This document shows, in pieces, positions 11,270-22,984 of a stretch of 64,000 bases of DNA. This stretch comes from Mesostigma viride. Its lineage: Eukaryota; Streptophyta; Mesostigmatophyceae; Mesostigmatales; Mesostigmataceae. The notes under the pieces are model-generated. The model was not told the DNA's origin. It saw only the letters and a list, made by a program, of their open reading frames with translations, and ran no database searches. How positions within the stretch are numbered: the stretch's first letter is position 1; the number at the start of each line of letters is the position of its first letter. A program made the translations under genes and the position numbers. Location of the stretch: the NCBI GenBank assembly GCA_009746045.1, contig RPFO01000050.1, forward strand, positions 3,099,216-3,163,215, in the 5' to 3' direction.

Positions 11270-11560
11270 ACCTATCAAATAAAATTATAACATGCCTCCG
11301 TTGGGAGATGATGTAGCACATATTCCTTGCTGAATGGGTGGAGGTGGGTCAAGCCGCGACATCGAAATAAGGTAACTCTAACCTATCTAGTCTACAAAAT
11401 CCTAACTACACTTCTCCCCAAAGCGCCCCTTCCGCTTTGGGGGAGGGGGCTTGCCCACAGGGGCTGGCGTGTCAGCCGGGACATTGGTCATCCACCTCTT
11501 CTTGTTCTGCATAGGAACAGCTAGAGAGCGAAGAAGTGCGGTGTGGGGACCCCTTCTCGT
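11270..11560 (-). mobile_element. LINE 3' end with C-terminal coding tail
   Basis: Minus-strand fragment homologous to 17120-17460 (minus) and 42040-42345 (plus). It includes the conserved Pro-rich end of the LINE protein (AGCCCCTGTGGGCAAGCCCC region), then a 3' UTR with the CCAACGG box and an A/T-rich tail at 11276-11292. It is 5'-truncated just after the TTCTTGTTCTGCAT segment. Confidence 0.75.
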
Positions 11561-11636
11561 GGTAATGCGTTACATGTACTCCCCACCGGGCTTTGCTCTT
11601 CATGGGTTCATAAAGACAACAATTATTCAGTAAGAA

Positions 11637-11820
11637 TTTAATAAATTAGGAACATAGATCCGTTGGGAGTCACTGTTACACATGTCACTGTTACACATAT
11701 ATACCTGCAAAGGGGCATATGATTTTTAATACATTCTGAGCTACAACCTGCACGTGCATGGGTTTAGTTAACTGGCACCTATACTAGAGGCCTGACATGG
11801 GGTGGAGCTTCAGTGCTTCC
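11637..11820 (-). mobile_element. Second LINE 3' end, short
   Basis: Another minus-strand LINE 3' end with the CCGTTGGGAG box (about 11663) and the GGGGCATATG segment shared with 6535-6683 and 28698-28998. It has an internal tandem copy of CACTGTTACACAT. The tail is TTTAATAAATT. Confidence 0.65.
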
Positions 11821-12475
11821 CCGCCTTCTCCTTCTCCCACACTGGGTGCTCCGCCTCCTTCTTCTCCGGCCCTGCCCGTGGGTGCACCGGCCCCGCCTCC
11901 TCCTTCTCCTCACGGGACGATTCGCGCTCCACGCATGGCAGCAGCATCAGTTAGCACGGGCAAGACATAGCAGTAACCGCGCTATGGCTGTTCTAGCACC
12001 AGCCTAGCAGCCTGCCATGATCAGTCAGCAAACCCACGACAGCTAAACCCTTGGCTGACACAACCAGTCCATGCATCATTAAGTATGGGTACGGGGAAAG
12101 CTTCCCGCATATCCATGCCCATATGGATGGCAGCAACACAAGGACTGGCACCCTAGCCCCCCCGTGCACACACAAAAACGTGGGTCGTGGCTTCCACGCC
12201 CCATCCGTCATGCATGACAGCGCGTAATTTACTCGCATTCACACCGGGCTGCATCCCAGCGCCGTTGCTGTCCCCATGTGACACGTCGGCTGATTAAGCA
12301 GATACACAGCTGAGTCTGATGTAAACCGCTAAACCCCAAACCCATGCACACCACAGTCAAGGACGCGTGCATGTCAAGCCATGCCAATTGTGAACCGTAC
12401 AGCAATTTACTTTTCAAGCCTGAAGAGGTGTATAGGAGATAGTAGCCTGGAAGAGGTTACAGGGACACATGTCCA
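11821..12475. other. No gene seen
   Basis: C-rich and mixed intergenic sequence. Open frames here are short and of biased composition. Confidence 0.45.
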
Positions 12476-13785
12476 TTAGCGAGCGGAACAACACAGCATA
12501 CACCCTACAAGCGTACCGCACAATGTCCTCCTGCAATTGTCTGCAGATCTCCCAATGCCGCAGACATCTCCACTGCTCTCATGGCGATTGCAAATGCTTG
12601 ATGCCGCACCTCTGCTTACAGCAGAAAAGCTTCCTCCGGGCGAGGCACCTGACTGGAACCAACACCCATTCCTTGGCTTCACAACGTGGCCATGACAGCA
12701 TCGTGAATCTGCTTCGCCAACGCCCACACTTCAGGACCCGCGCCCTGCACCGCCATGGCCACAGGCTGCACCGCTGCAATCGATGCAGCATTCACTGCCT
12801 GCGCCGCACCATGTACTGCATGCACGAAAGCCAATCCTGGCTCGGTTATCATGGTCTTGCCCGATTCCTGCTGCTTCTTCTTCTTCGATGCGGTCATGCG
12901 CACTTTATACCCCTTCCTCTCCAAGCACGCCTTCAGCACCTGGCTCGTGCGGTGCTGAATATGCTTCTGAAGGCGCGCCTTCTAAACACGAAATGTTGGC
13001 AATGTATGATTCCCAAACGGCATCATAGGCACATAATCAGTCCCATTAATTGCTTTGCGGCAGTCAATGCACCAGAACACCTGTTGAAAAAAGAAGGTTA
13101 TGCACGCTAGCGATTACCCGCGGCAAGAAGCAATCAACACGCCTCGCTAACAACTGCAACCACAATGTAATTCATGACGGGCCACTCACCGCTACCCTGC
13201 TCTCCTGCTTCAATGTCTCCCCATTCTCAAGGCCTCCATTGTAAACCTCTCCGTCTTCACCATCGTCATCGTCTTCCTCTTCCTCCACTCCGACGTATCC
13301 GTGTTTCCTTTTCCTAAGATACCTAGGGTTGTTCAAGTCGTATGTGCGGCGTTGGCACACTTCCAACAAAATTTTGGCCGCCTCTACCCATTACCATTTA
13401 TTCGTACTATCATAACATATCCAGGCGTTTGAAAAATCATTCCCTCGTTCGAACTTCTACCCCTGGGCGTCCATGACGAGGCAGTCACGACGGGACGCAG
13501 ATGCACAAAAATAAAACAAGGCGACATCCCTTCAATCATTGACCAAAAAACAGAATACGCGCAGAACTTGGATTTCAACACCACGCACCCATTACCAGCG
13601 AGCACGGCTGGCCTGCAACCGCCATCATTTCATAACCAGAAGCCAGGGCCCACACTCCATCCCGTTACCTCATCTTCCACGCACGGCTTCCGCTGCTTCC
13701 CTCTGCTCTTTCGCATTCTCCGCCAGCAACCTCGCCTTCTCCTCGTCCAACAATCCACTAAGAATAAAATCCCCTCTATTGGACG
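12476..13785 (-). pseudogene. Decayed minus-strand gene with a Cys/His cluster and acidic tract
   Basis: Several coding-like pieces follow one another on the minus strand. Near 13785 a segment beginning MASNRGDFILSGLLDEEKAR has a helical, Glu/Ala-rich character. 13172-13369 ends in a run of Glu/Asp after a basic KRKHG motif. Around 13080-12900 there is a C-x2-C followed by H and QKHIQHRT, like a BED-type zinc finger. 12939-12679 then has a KKKK motif and an Ala/Val-rich helix. The pieces lie in different frames with stops between, so the gene is broken or heavily spliced. Probably a transposon DNA-binding gene. Family not recognised. Confidence 0.35.
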
Positions 13786-14210
13786 CCATTCAGACGAACT
13801 TTGCTAGCGTCTTTTCACCGGCCCCAGCACACATAATCTATAGCCGCTTACTGACAACGGCCGACAACGACAACTGCTGAATAGGCGAAAAAGGCTGATA
13901 ACTACATTTTTATATTTCGCTGCATTTGCTAATAGACACGCACGTTCTCCCACTTCTCCATTACAATATAATTATCCATCTGGCCGTGTACAGGCAAAGA
14001 TCCCCGAAGTAACTTACTGAAACGTATCTTACAGCATCGGATCACTGGCACCTAATCTACAGGTGGTAGATTACCAACCAAGACCCGTCGCGGTAATTTA
14101 CTCTGTCGGTAATGTACTACCAAAGATGTGCAGTCGTAACGTTACTCTTACTTACGGCTAGTAAAATTACTACGTAGGATGATAGGTAGTAATGATTACG
14201 GCGTTGGATC

Positions 14211-14675
14211 TCACGCCTCGTATCTAGGTAGTAAGATAAGACCTCGTAATTTACGCCTCGGATCATTTTTACTACCCTCGGACGAAAAGTATAGTGTAAC
14301 AACAGTAATGGATAGGGAACCGAATTCTAAGGTGAGAGGAGTATCTAAGCTAGATGAGGATGCAGCCCTCTTAGGGGGAGACGAAGGAGGGGTAGCAAAA
14401 TCTAGAGCTTCTACAGGAGGGCGACCATGAGGAGTAGAACGTACGTGTAGGCCTAGATCTGATACGCTATGGTCTATAAGGAATTGTTGAGCTTCCTCGA
14501 AGGTAACAAATTTCTTATACCTAATTACATTATATGTACGATTTTGCACTATCTTCCTAGCATCTGACCAAGAGAGGAAAATGGCTGACCATTGAGGGTA
14601 ATAACTACGTAATACTTAGCTAAACTATTATCACTAGATGAATGGGAAGGCGCAGTAAAAACACGACGTTGACTC
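14211..14675 (-). pseudogene. Viroplasmin/RNase H1 N-terminal-like ORF, frameshifted
   Basis: From an ATG near 14675 on the minus strand, a Ser-rich leader is followed by a KYYVV segment and, one frame over after about 14571, a segment with KKFVTFEEAQQFL. The order Y-Y-V-V, Ser-Trp, and K-F-x-T-x-E-E-A-x-x-F-L is the pattern of the small viroplasmin/RNase H1 N-terminal domain (PF01693), which is found in caulimovirid proteins and in some eukaryotic RNases H. A single-base shift separates the two halves. The tail is Ser/Pro-rich. It may be from an old viral or retroelement insertion, or an RNase H-related fragment. It is not functional as it stands. Confidence 0.4.
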
Positions 14676-15061
14676 ATGATAACTCACCTGGCGTGTCTTG
14701 TGATGTCAAGCTAGACGAGGTAGGGGTAGGCGACTTAGCTGGACGATCTGGATCACCGAAAGAAGAAGGAGGGCGGGAGTTTCCAGCTCTCGTCCTAAGT
14801 CAGCGGCCGGATATTCCAGCGCTCGTCCTAACACCGCGCCCCGTAACTCTGCGGGTGCGGCCGTCTAATAAAGCAGCAGCACAAGGAAAAAGGTGTAGGT
14901 ACTGCGACGCTAATCGTCTCCGAACAGTAATACTCCCCTATCTAAGACAGGAAACAACCGTAAGCAGGAAAACAAGGCGAAGGACAGGCTAACTACGAAA
15001 GGATTTATCCGCTGCGAGCAGGTCTAGCTTCTAGGTAGAGCGTGTCCCGAAACGGGCAGCA

Positions 15062-15379
15062 CTACTCTCCTAGCTTGAAGGCGACCCGCCCATTACCTAT
15101 CAAGGAAGTGTCGACTTCTTGTTCCTGGACGTGGAAGGGGTCTTGAACAGGTGTATGTGGCAAGGGATAGTCGTCTCGTTCACTACCTACTGAAGTTCCT
15201 CCGGAACCATTGTTACGCCGCGGATATCTACCTCCGCCTCTACCTCTAATGGGCCTGATACTACCTAAACTGGTCAGGCCTCCTCTACTCAACCCTCTGG
15301 CGAAAGACGAACGTGACGGAGCTGATCTCAATGCATTAACGTAAGTGTTACTATAATACGCCATACAACCATTTATCAA
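15062..15379 (-). CDS. RG-rich open frame, unrecognised
   Basis: A 105-residue minus-strand frame with an Arg/Gly-rich centre (GLSRGGLTSLGSIRPIRGRG) and a charged C-terminus. RG-rich tracts of this kind bind nucleic acid and occur in capsid-like proteins of retroelements. It lies near the viroplasmin-like pseudogene and on the same strand, in a region whose sequence (many GTAA/TTAC words) differs from its neighbours. It could be part of the same decayed element. No motif fixes the function. Confidence 0.3.
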   Translation of the reverse strand: MINGCMAYYSNTYVNALRSAPSRSSFARGLSRGGLTSLGSIRPIRGRGGGRYPRRNNGSGGTSVGSERDDYPLPHTPVQDPFHVQEQEVDTSLIGNGRVAFKLGE

Positions 15380-15399
15380 AACCCGTTTACTCCAGGAAT

Positions 15400-16035
15400 A
15401 GAGGAAGGAAACACAACTACACTGCCGTGACCCAAGCCTAAATGTGTCAATTCATTTAACACACGCCGAGTGCACACACAAGGGGTAGAACGCGCATAAA
15501 TGGTCACCAACGGTCCAACACGCTCGGGCCGACATGGCCCTCGCCTACAGATGCACGCTGGTCCACTACATCCACTGATGCACGCTGGTCCACTACATTC
15601 TACCACAGGATCAGGACCACTAGTAAAGTACGCGGCGCGGCGCCCAACGGCACCCAATGTACCACAGTACTGTTACGAGGACAATAATGTCCCGGTAGGA
15701 GCCTAAACGTAAACCTAGGGACAACCGAGGCAAAAGACCTAATTTACGTCCGTAACTACAACGAATTGTTACGCGACGTAACAGTTAGCTCCACAAAATT
15801 TTTCTTCGCGCCGCCCTAAAATTTTCGACTGGAGTACACTCCGTCGCAAAAATTCTGCCGCCGGACACATTTTTGGAGTCCGCTCCACGTTTGGAGGTGC
15901 CGCGCCGGACACACGAGTGAGTGTGCTGTTTTGGCTGGATGTCCCCCCTCCTGTGAGCACCATTGCTGCGATCGCTCTCCCACCATTTACGAGGAAATAC
16001 CCGCAAATGGAAAACCACTGAAAAGGTCTAGCTAG
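15400..16035. other. No gene seen
   Basis: Contains a short tandem repeat of GATGCACGCTGGTCCACTACAT (two copies, about 15550-15600). No convincing gene. 15790-16030 may be the 3' region of the Penelope-like element that follows on the minus strand. Confidence 0.4.
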
Positions 16036-16039
16036 TCAG

Positions 16040-17090
16040 TCATCACGTTAGCCATGCCATGATTCCAAACGCCCAAGAACTGCACACGGTGCAAAGGCAA
16101 AAAGCCGGACGACAGCACTTTCAAATGTGCGGCGGGAACCAAAAGCCCGCGAATGCCAGAAAACATCGTGTTGCTGCAGCGACGCGACGATGTGGACAAC
16201 GAATCCAGTGCCAAGCTCGGAACGGCCGCAAAGGAGATCTGGCATCACAGGGTTCAGATGTGCGGAGATACTATGCGATCCAGCCGGTCCACGACCTCGT
16301 CGACCTGTTTGTACGTAGAGCTTGTGCCAAGGGGCAGCACCGAACAAATGTGGGTGACGTTGCAAAAAACACCGGACTTGACGGAGCATAATGTCTCGGT
16401 CATAGTCTTTGACCAACAAGCAATGCAAGAGTTCAACAAGAGTCGTGATGAAATCTGACAACACGATAAGAACAAAGACGAGAAAAACGATGTAACTGAC
16501 TAAGAACAACACCATATTTTGCTGTGTGGGAAAGGAGACTGTGAATATCGGGGTAACGAATAAAAGGAATTGGCTGGTATTTAGGATCCTAGCTTGCGCT
16601 TATCATAGACAGCCGTACGCCAGCCCTTCTTGTTATGGGTAATGTTAAGATCGAGGTAATTGCAATGAGTATCCTCCGACGTGAGCTTTAAAGTGAGGGA
16701 CGCTTGCGGGTAGATGCCAGGCAGACCAGCGGTGATATACAAATGGGTTGCGAAATCAGGGTTGTCGAATTTAAAAGCAATGACATCATCATCAATGTAT
16801 CGACATGTGTGGATGAAACGCCTGATGAGAACATCATCGTTTGAGGCAATGAGATTCTCCATGAATGCAAGCTCATAAGTGTATAGATAGAGGTTTGCAA
16901 GGAGCCCGGCACAGTTAGTGCCCTTAGGGATGCCGATAGCTTGTTGGTATACATTGCCCGCAAAACAAATGAAGGTGTTATCAACAAGATAAGAGATCCA
17001 ATGAACAAGAGTCAGCCTTCGTGATAGTATAATTATAAGCATCCCGCACGATAGCACCTGCCGCAATCCCTGAGAGCCACGTTGCCGTGG
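16040..17090 (-). pseudogene. Penelope-like element reverse transcriptase, truncated
   Basis: The minus-strand frame 17066-16581 contains hallmarks of Penelope-like RTs: GIPKGTNCAGLLANLYLYTYE, then TCRYIDDDVIAF (the catalytic YxDD-type box), then IYPQASLTLKL, YLDLNI and YDKRK. After a stop the similarity continues in other frames to about 16040 (LPLGTSSTYKQVDEVV, SRLLLNSCIA), which is the C-terminal thumb region. The 5' part (fingers) is missing and no GIY-YIG nuclease is visible. The copy is therefore 5'-truncated and frameshifted. Penelope-like elements are known from green algae. Confidence 0.75.
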
Positions 17091-18394
17091 GCTTGCATGG
17101 TCTAATATGGCTGACGCCTTAAAATTAAATTAAATTAAATTATAACATGGCTCCGTTGGGAGATCATGTAGCACATATTCCCGTGGATGGATGGAGGGGG
17201 GACAAAGCCGCGAAACCGAACTAATCTAACTCTAAGCTAATCTAATCTAGAAAACCCTACCTATTATACTCAGCAAAGCGCCCCTTCCGCTTGCATGGGG
17301 GGAGGGGGCTTGCCCACAGGGGCGGGCGTATGAGCTTGGACAATGGTCTTCCACATCTTCTTGTCCTGCATAGCAGTCCAAGCAAGAGAGAGGGAGTGAA
17401 TGCGATGTTCAAACGGAGCTGGGACCACTAGGTCAGCCATCAGCTGCTGTGGGTAGGTCATGGTCCATGTTTGCCTACCTTCTTAGGAATGAGTCCTTGG
17501 GGCCAGGCCAGGTCAGGATATGCCGCTCTGGCTGGCCAAGCCGCTGGGGGCCGGCCAGACCGAGGGCGGTGTCTGTAAGGGTGGTTTTACCGGATTAGGA
17601 TACATTTTTTTGTCTAGGATACATTTGATGCAGTGTGCAGTTTTCAGATGTGTTTGTGGGGGTTGATTGCGCCTAGCATGCATTTTATTGAAGCAATGAG
17701 TTTCCCAAGATATACATTATATAAACTAAGACAATTGACCCATTAACGCAATGAGACAACATCAATGAGACAACATATGCCAATTGAAGGCTGCCCGCAA
17801 CTTTATTCCAAGCTCATTATTATATGATTCCAAGACCATAACTCTTCCAAGACCGTACATCTTCAAGATATAGCACTACAGACACCCACGCGGCTTCCGC
17901 GGTCATCACGCTCCTCCTCCAAGACAACTCAACCTTACAGGACGCTGGGCCATCATACGTCCGGAATAATTGTGTCACTTATTACATAACCAAACTTTTT
18001 GAGGGATCGCCACGGTTGCATGGTTTCAACACATGCGCCCTGCACTCATGTGCATCAAAGGTGTTGCGTAGTGCCAACTCAGTGTCAAAGAACTGATTCA
18101 ATAATATTTCCCGTATGGCCATGAAGGCCCACATGAGTTAAACATGGCCGAGAGTGATTGCATCATCCTTCTTGGCGACATCGGTCTTGACGACGTCGAT
18201 GGGGAAGACGGCAGCACCTGCATGTGAACAAAAGAATCCATGAACTGTGGCATCCAAAGGCAACAACATATTAGCATCCCATTGAACACGCAGCCACGCT
18301 GACCCGGCCATCCAGCCGCCCACGCAGCCACAGAGCCAGCCAGCCACGCAGTGACGCACCCACCCAGCCACACATCCACGCATCCACGCACCCG

Positions 18395-19672
18395 GCACCC
18401 CCCCCCCCCCCAGCCAGCCACGCAGCCACGCAGCCACGCAGCCACGCAGCAGCGCAGCCACGCAGCCACACAGCCACGCACCCTCCTTTCCAGCCACGCA
18501 GCCACGCAGCCACGCAGCCACGCAGCCACGCAGCCACGCAGCCACGCAGCCACGCAGCCACGCAGCCACGCAGCCACGCAGCCACGCAGCCACGCAGCAG
18601 CGCAGCTACGCAGCCACACAGCCACGCACCCTCCTTTCCAGCCAAGCAGCCACGCAGCCACGCAGCCACGCAGCAGCGCAGCCACGCAGCCACACAGCCA
18701 CGCACCCTCCTTTCCAGCCACGCAGCCACGCAGCCACGCAGCAGCGCAGCCACGCAGCCACACAGCCACGCACCCTCCTTTCCAGCCAAGCAGCCACGCA
18801 GCCACGCAGCCACACAGCCACGCAGCCACGCAGCCACGCAGCAGCGCAGCCACGCAGCCACACAGCCACGCAGCAGCGCAGCCACGCAGCCACGCAGCCA
18901 CGCAGCCACGCAGCAGCGCAGCCACGCAGCAGCGCAGCCACGCAGCCACACAGCCACGCACCCTCCTTTCCAGCCACGCAGCCACGCAGCCACGCAGCCA
19001 CGCAGCCACGCAGCCACGCAGCCACGCAGCCACGCAGCAGCGCAGCCACGCAGCCACACAGCCACGCACCCTCCTTTCCAGCCAAGCAGCCACGCAGCCA
19101 CGCAGCCACGCAGCCACGCAGCCACGCAGCAGCGCAGCCACGCAGCCACACAGCCACGCAGCCACGCAGCCACGCAGCCACGCAGCCACGCAGCCACGCA
19201 GCCACGCAGCCACGCAGCCATGCAGCCACGCAGCCACGCAGCAGCGCAGCCACGCAGCCACACAGCCACGCACCCTCCTTTCCAGCCACGCAGCCACGCA
19301 GCCACGCAGCCACGCAGCCACGCAGCAGCGCAGCCACGCAGCCACACAGCCACGCACCCTCCTTTCCAGCCAAGCAGCCACGCAGCCACGCAGCCACGCA
19401 GCAGCGCAGCCACGCAGCCACACAGCCACGCACCCTCCTTTCCAGCCAAGCAGCCACGCAGCCACGCAGCCACGCAGCCACGCAGCCACGCAGCCACGCA
19501 GCCACGCAGCCACGCAGCCACGCAGCCACGCAGCAGCGCAGCCACGCAGCCACACAGCCACGCACCCTCCTTTCCAGCCAAGCAGCCACGCAGCCACGCA
19601 GCAGCGCAGCCACGCAGCCACACAGCCACGCACCCTCCTTTCCAGCCAAGCAGCCACGCAGTCACACAGTCA
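18395..19672 (+). repeat. CAGCCACG satellite with higher-order structure
   Basis: An array of GCAGCCAC-type 9-bp units with a longer unit of variable length marked by CACCCTCCTTTCCAGCCA and CAGCAGCGCAG. It is about 1.3 kb here and only about 190 bp in the second cargo copy (32638-32826). All frames are open in both strands, giving WLRGCVAA- and SHAATQPR-type frames with no coding meaning. Confidence 0.95.
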
Positions 19673-19737
19673 AATCCCCCCTACACCCCCCCCCCACACA
19701 CACCCCCACCCCACCCACTCAACACTACACGAATGAC

Positions 19738-19873
19738 TCACAAAGAACTGCTGCACCACCGATGATCCCTGCGGGAACTGCTCTGCTGCCGACGGTCCCT
19801 GCGAAAACTGCTGCAGTGCCGACAATGCCTGTGGAAACTGCGACATTGCCGACGCTGCCTGCGGGAACTGAAG

Positions 19874-19966
<93 letters not shown>

Positions 19967-20003
19967 AGTTGTTGCTGCAGTTGCTGCTGCAGTTGCTGCT
20001 GCA

Positions 20004-20045
<42 letters not shown>

Positions 20046-20393
20046 GCTGGACCACTTGTTTCTGCACCTCTTGACGCAGCTGCAAACCAAGCTCTTCAAC
20101 CTTCTTGCTTTGGTTCTCCATAGCTCGTTGCATCTCTCTCATCGTCTGTTCCACGCCCACCAGTACGGGGGTCGGCGGCGGCAGCGGCTGGGTACGCTCT
20201 GGCTGGGTGCGCTCTGGCTGCCGTGCAGGACCTTGCCACATCGGCCGGCGCATTGGTGGTTTGCACCGGCCAAAAAATCTACTTTCATGGCACCAGATTT
20301 CTTTCCTAGCACCCATTTCCTACAATCGTCCCCGGCATAACACAAATCAATCAATTCGTCCATGTCATCGCTTCGGCTATCAGCATCGGGCAT
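19738..20393 (-). CDS. Poly-glutamine coiled-coil ORF, cargo copy 1
   Basis: Two minus-strand frames overlap. One starts at ATG 20393 (MPDADSRSDDMDELIDLCYA) and is acidic. The other starts at ATG 20316 and carries a coiled coil (EQTMREMQRAMENQSKKVEE), then about 50 glutamines from a CTG/CAG repeat (19876-20041), then an Arg/Ser-rich tail to the stop at 19738. The acidic start and the coiled coil make most sense as one protein joined by a small intron or frameshift near 20320. Both features are kept in the second copy (32907-33541). Function unknown. Confidence 0.45.
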
Positions 20394-20539
20394 AGTTCCC
20401 GTGGCTAGTGCCCATCATTCTTTCCACCTTGAGCGGGGCGAAGTCACGAATTCAAGCGCGAAGTGCATTTGAATCAAGCGGGAACTGGGTGACACTCCTT
20501 GAAGACGTGCAGCTCCAAGGCATGCAAATGATGCAATGT

Positions 20540-21510
20540 ATGAAAGATACGATACGCAAAGTTCAGGTGTTCAGGTGAAGCCGTGAAGACGTGGTGAAGA
20601 CAGGTGAAGACGCGGTGAAGACGTGAAGACGTGAAGACGTGAAGACGTGAAGACGTGAAGACACGATACGGCAAGTTCAGGTGAAGTTCAGGTGTTCAGG
20701 TGAAGCCGTGAAGACGTGAAGACGTGAAGCCGTGAAGACGTGGTGAAGACAGGTGAAGACGCGGTGAAGACGTGAAGACGTGAAGACGTGAAGACGTGAA
20801 GACGTGAAGACACGATACGGCAAGTTCAGGTGAAGTTCAGGTGTTCAGGTGAAGCCGTGAAGACGTGAAGACGCGAAGACGTGAAGACGTGGTGAAGACA
20901 GGTGAAGACGCGGTGAAGACGTGAAGACGTGAAGACGTGAAGACGTGAAGACGTGAAGACACGATACGGCAAGTTCAGGTGAAGTTCAGGTGTTCAGGTG
21001 AAGCCGTGAAGCCGTGAAGACGTGAAGCCGTGAAGACGTGGTGAAGACAGGTGAAGACGCGGTGAAGACGTGAAGACGTGAAGACGTGAAGACGTGAAGA
21101 CGTGAAGACACGATACGGCAAGTTCAGGTGAAGTTCAGGTGTTCAGGTGAAGCCGTGAAGCCGTGAAGCCGTGAAGCCGTGAAGACGTGGTGAAGACAGG
21201 TGAAGACGCGGTGAAGACGTGAAGACGTGAAGACGTGAAGACGTGAAGACGTGAAGACACGATACGGCAAGTTCAGGTGAAGTTCAGGTGTTCAGGTGAA
21301 GCCGTGAAGACGTGAAGACGTGAAGCCGTGAAGACGTGGTGAAGACAGGTGAAGACGCGGTGAAGACGTGAAGACGTGAAGACGTGCATGCAAGGTATCA
21401 AAGATACGATACGCCGCAAGTTCAGGTGAAGTCGTGAAGACGTGAAGACGTGAAGACGTGAAGACGTGAAGACGTGAAGACGTGAAGACGTGAAGACCAG
21501 GACTGTCACG
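20540..21510 (+). repeat. GTGAAGAC satellite, five higher-order units
   Basis: 10-bp GTGAAGACGT monomers organised into higher-order units of about 148 bp. Each unit is marked by ACACGATACGGCAAGTTCAG and GTGTTCAGGTGAAGCC. Five marked units are seen here and eight in the second cargo copy, which is 423 bp longer, or almost exactly three units. Confidence 0.95.
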
Positions 21511-21779
21511 TGAAGACTGGGACGTGAAGGCAAGTTGCAGCACTCGGCCGCTGCAGTCGCACGCAGGTAGAAACGAGTATTGCTGCTTGAATCTGTCAAG
21601 ACCCCATCGAATGTAAAACATGTTTTTCGTAAAGAAATCCGACTCGTGGGCGGGCTTTACATATTGCTTCTGTCCAAGCACTACCGGATGTAAAACAGTA
21701 TACTTCTTGAAGAAATAAGTTGGGGCTTTGTTGGGCGTCACATTTGACCGGTGGGCGGAGTTTCCTGCTTCTGTGAAGG

Positions 21780-22030
21780 CGCCATGGAATGTAGATCAGT
21801 AGATTTTCTAAAGAAATCTGAGTTGTGGGCGGGGCCTTTATTGCTTGTGTCCATCCACCACCGGATGTAGAACAGTAGACTTATTGAAGGTGAATCACGA
21901 TACAACAGCTGTAGTTGACAACATCATGACCGGCACATCTTTCCCCCACCGCTGCTCAACCCGGTCCCCCCCAAACTCCTCCACACTTGCCCACCTTTCC
22001 ACCCTCCTCCACGGCCCGTTGTGTTTGCAG
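21780..22030 (+). other. Captured intron sequence upstream of the CFAP299-like exon
   Basis: C-rich sequence ending in a good acceptor (TTGTGTTTGCAG at 22030), directly before the captured exon. It may be host intron carried with it. No separate gene. Confidence 0.4.
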
Positions 22031-22806
22031 GCGTTGGCACAAAGGGAGGAGGCCGTGCGAGCCGGGAAACTCACGGTATGGTTTGATTTCTAGTTTTGTA
22101 TTAGGACCCTAGGGTAGCTATGTTATATAGGCATGTCTGACAGCATAGCTCACCATTTCATTACCATGGGATGCTGAGCATACCATTTCCAGAGAGGTAA
22201 GTCAGTCACTCTTCGCAGTTGACAAGTCAGAGAAAGCAATCAAGTGCAGCGTTCACAACTCTTGCCGCTCGTAACCTTTTGTCTGCCCGGTTTGGCAGCT
22301 CCCTGTCTTTGCTTTCTCTCGTATTTCTTTCTTTTGTCTCTTTTCTACATCTTTCTTTGCTAATTCTTGAATATATGATGCTATTGTAGCATCCTTCTAG
22401 CGCGGATCGCTCTTAATATCCTTCTCGCGCACGTTTCCTCGCTTTTTCTCATGTAAGAGCGTCTTCCCTGCCCATGCAGCGTGTACCTGGTGTGTGTGGC
22501 TCTGCCTTGCCAATCACAACTGACCGACATGCTGGTCAGGCACTGCAGGTCGTTGCCCTTGCGTGTGTGAACCTGCTGTTTTGGCTGTTCCCATGGCCGC
22601 TGCGTGTGTCCGTGAATGATACCATGGGAGGGAGACTTCTCCCATGGGTCCCCTTCGCTGACACTCGTGATGTAGGTTCGCGTCGACTTGTTTCTCTCAC
22701 TGTGCCCATATTGGCCTCGCACGGCTTTGTCTCTCATTCCTTGTTTGCATGCGGCGGCGTGTAGACCATCATCTTCATCCGAGACCGCAACAGCAAGGGC
22801 CAGGAG
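22031..22806 (+). pseudogene. CFAP299: Captured fragment of CFAP299 (flagella-associated protein), two exons and intron
   Basis: Exon 22031-22075 (45 nt, after TTTGCAG and before GTATGG) encodes ALAQREEAVRAGKLT. Exon 22765-22806 (42 nt, after GTGTAG and before GTGAGT) encodes TIIFIRDRNSKGQE. Joined in phase, they match the central conserved stretch of CFAP299 (C4orf22), a cilium/flagellum protein, with its ALAMREE..GKL and FIRDRN..GQE signature. The 689-bp intron is retained. The flanking CFAP299 exons are absent. After the second donor there is no continuation of the family. The fragment lies inside a Harbinger-like element, so it is a transposon-captured piece, not the working gene. The identification is from memory of the family. 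Confidence 0.75.
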
Positions 22807-22984
22807 GTGAGTAATTGCTGAGGGCATGGCTCCTATCCCCTGATGAGTCTAGCGCCATGTACCACCCTCTATGCCTGCATATAGGTGACGCATTGAAAAT
22901 GCAAGCATCTTACTAGAAGTAGCACGGGCCTCCGAGGTGAGATTTTGCGCAGGCCTCATGATCCCAATGGACCTGCGAAGCGCA

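Noticed and set aside
18098-19736. 400-500-residue frames rich in WLRGCVAA or SHAATQPR
   Set aside because: Products of the GCAGCCAC satellite, open on both strands with no non-repetitive domain.
20540-21510. CRISPR-like array
   Set aside because: Regular spacing comes from a satellite with repeated, not unique, spacers. The sequence is eukaryotic.
22474-22764. 96-residue frame inside the CFAP299-like intron
   Set aside because: It lies between two good splice sites and has no recognisable domain. Best read as intron.
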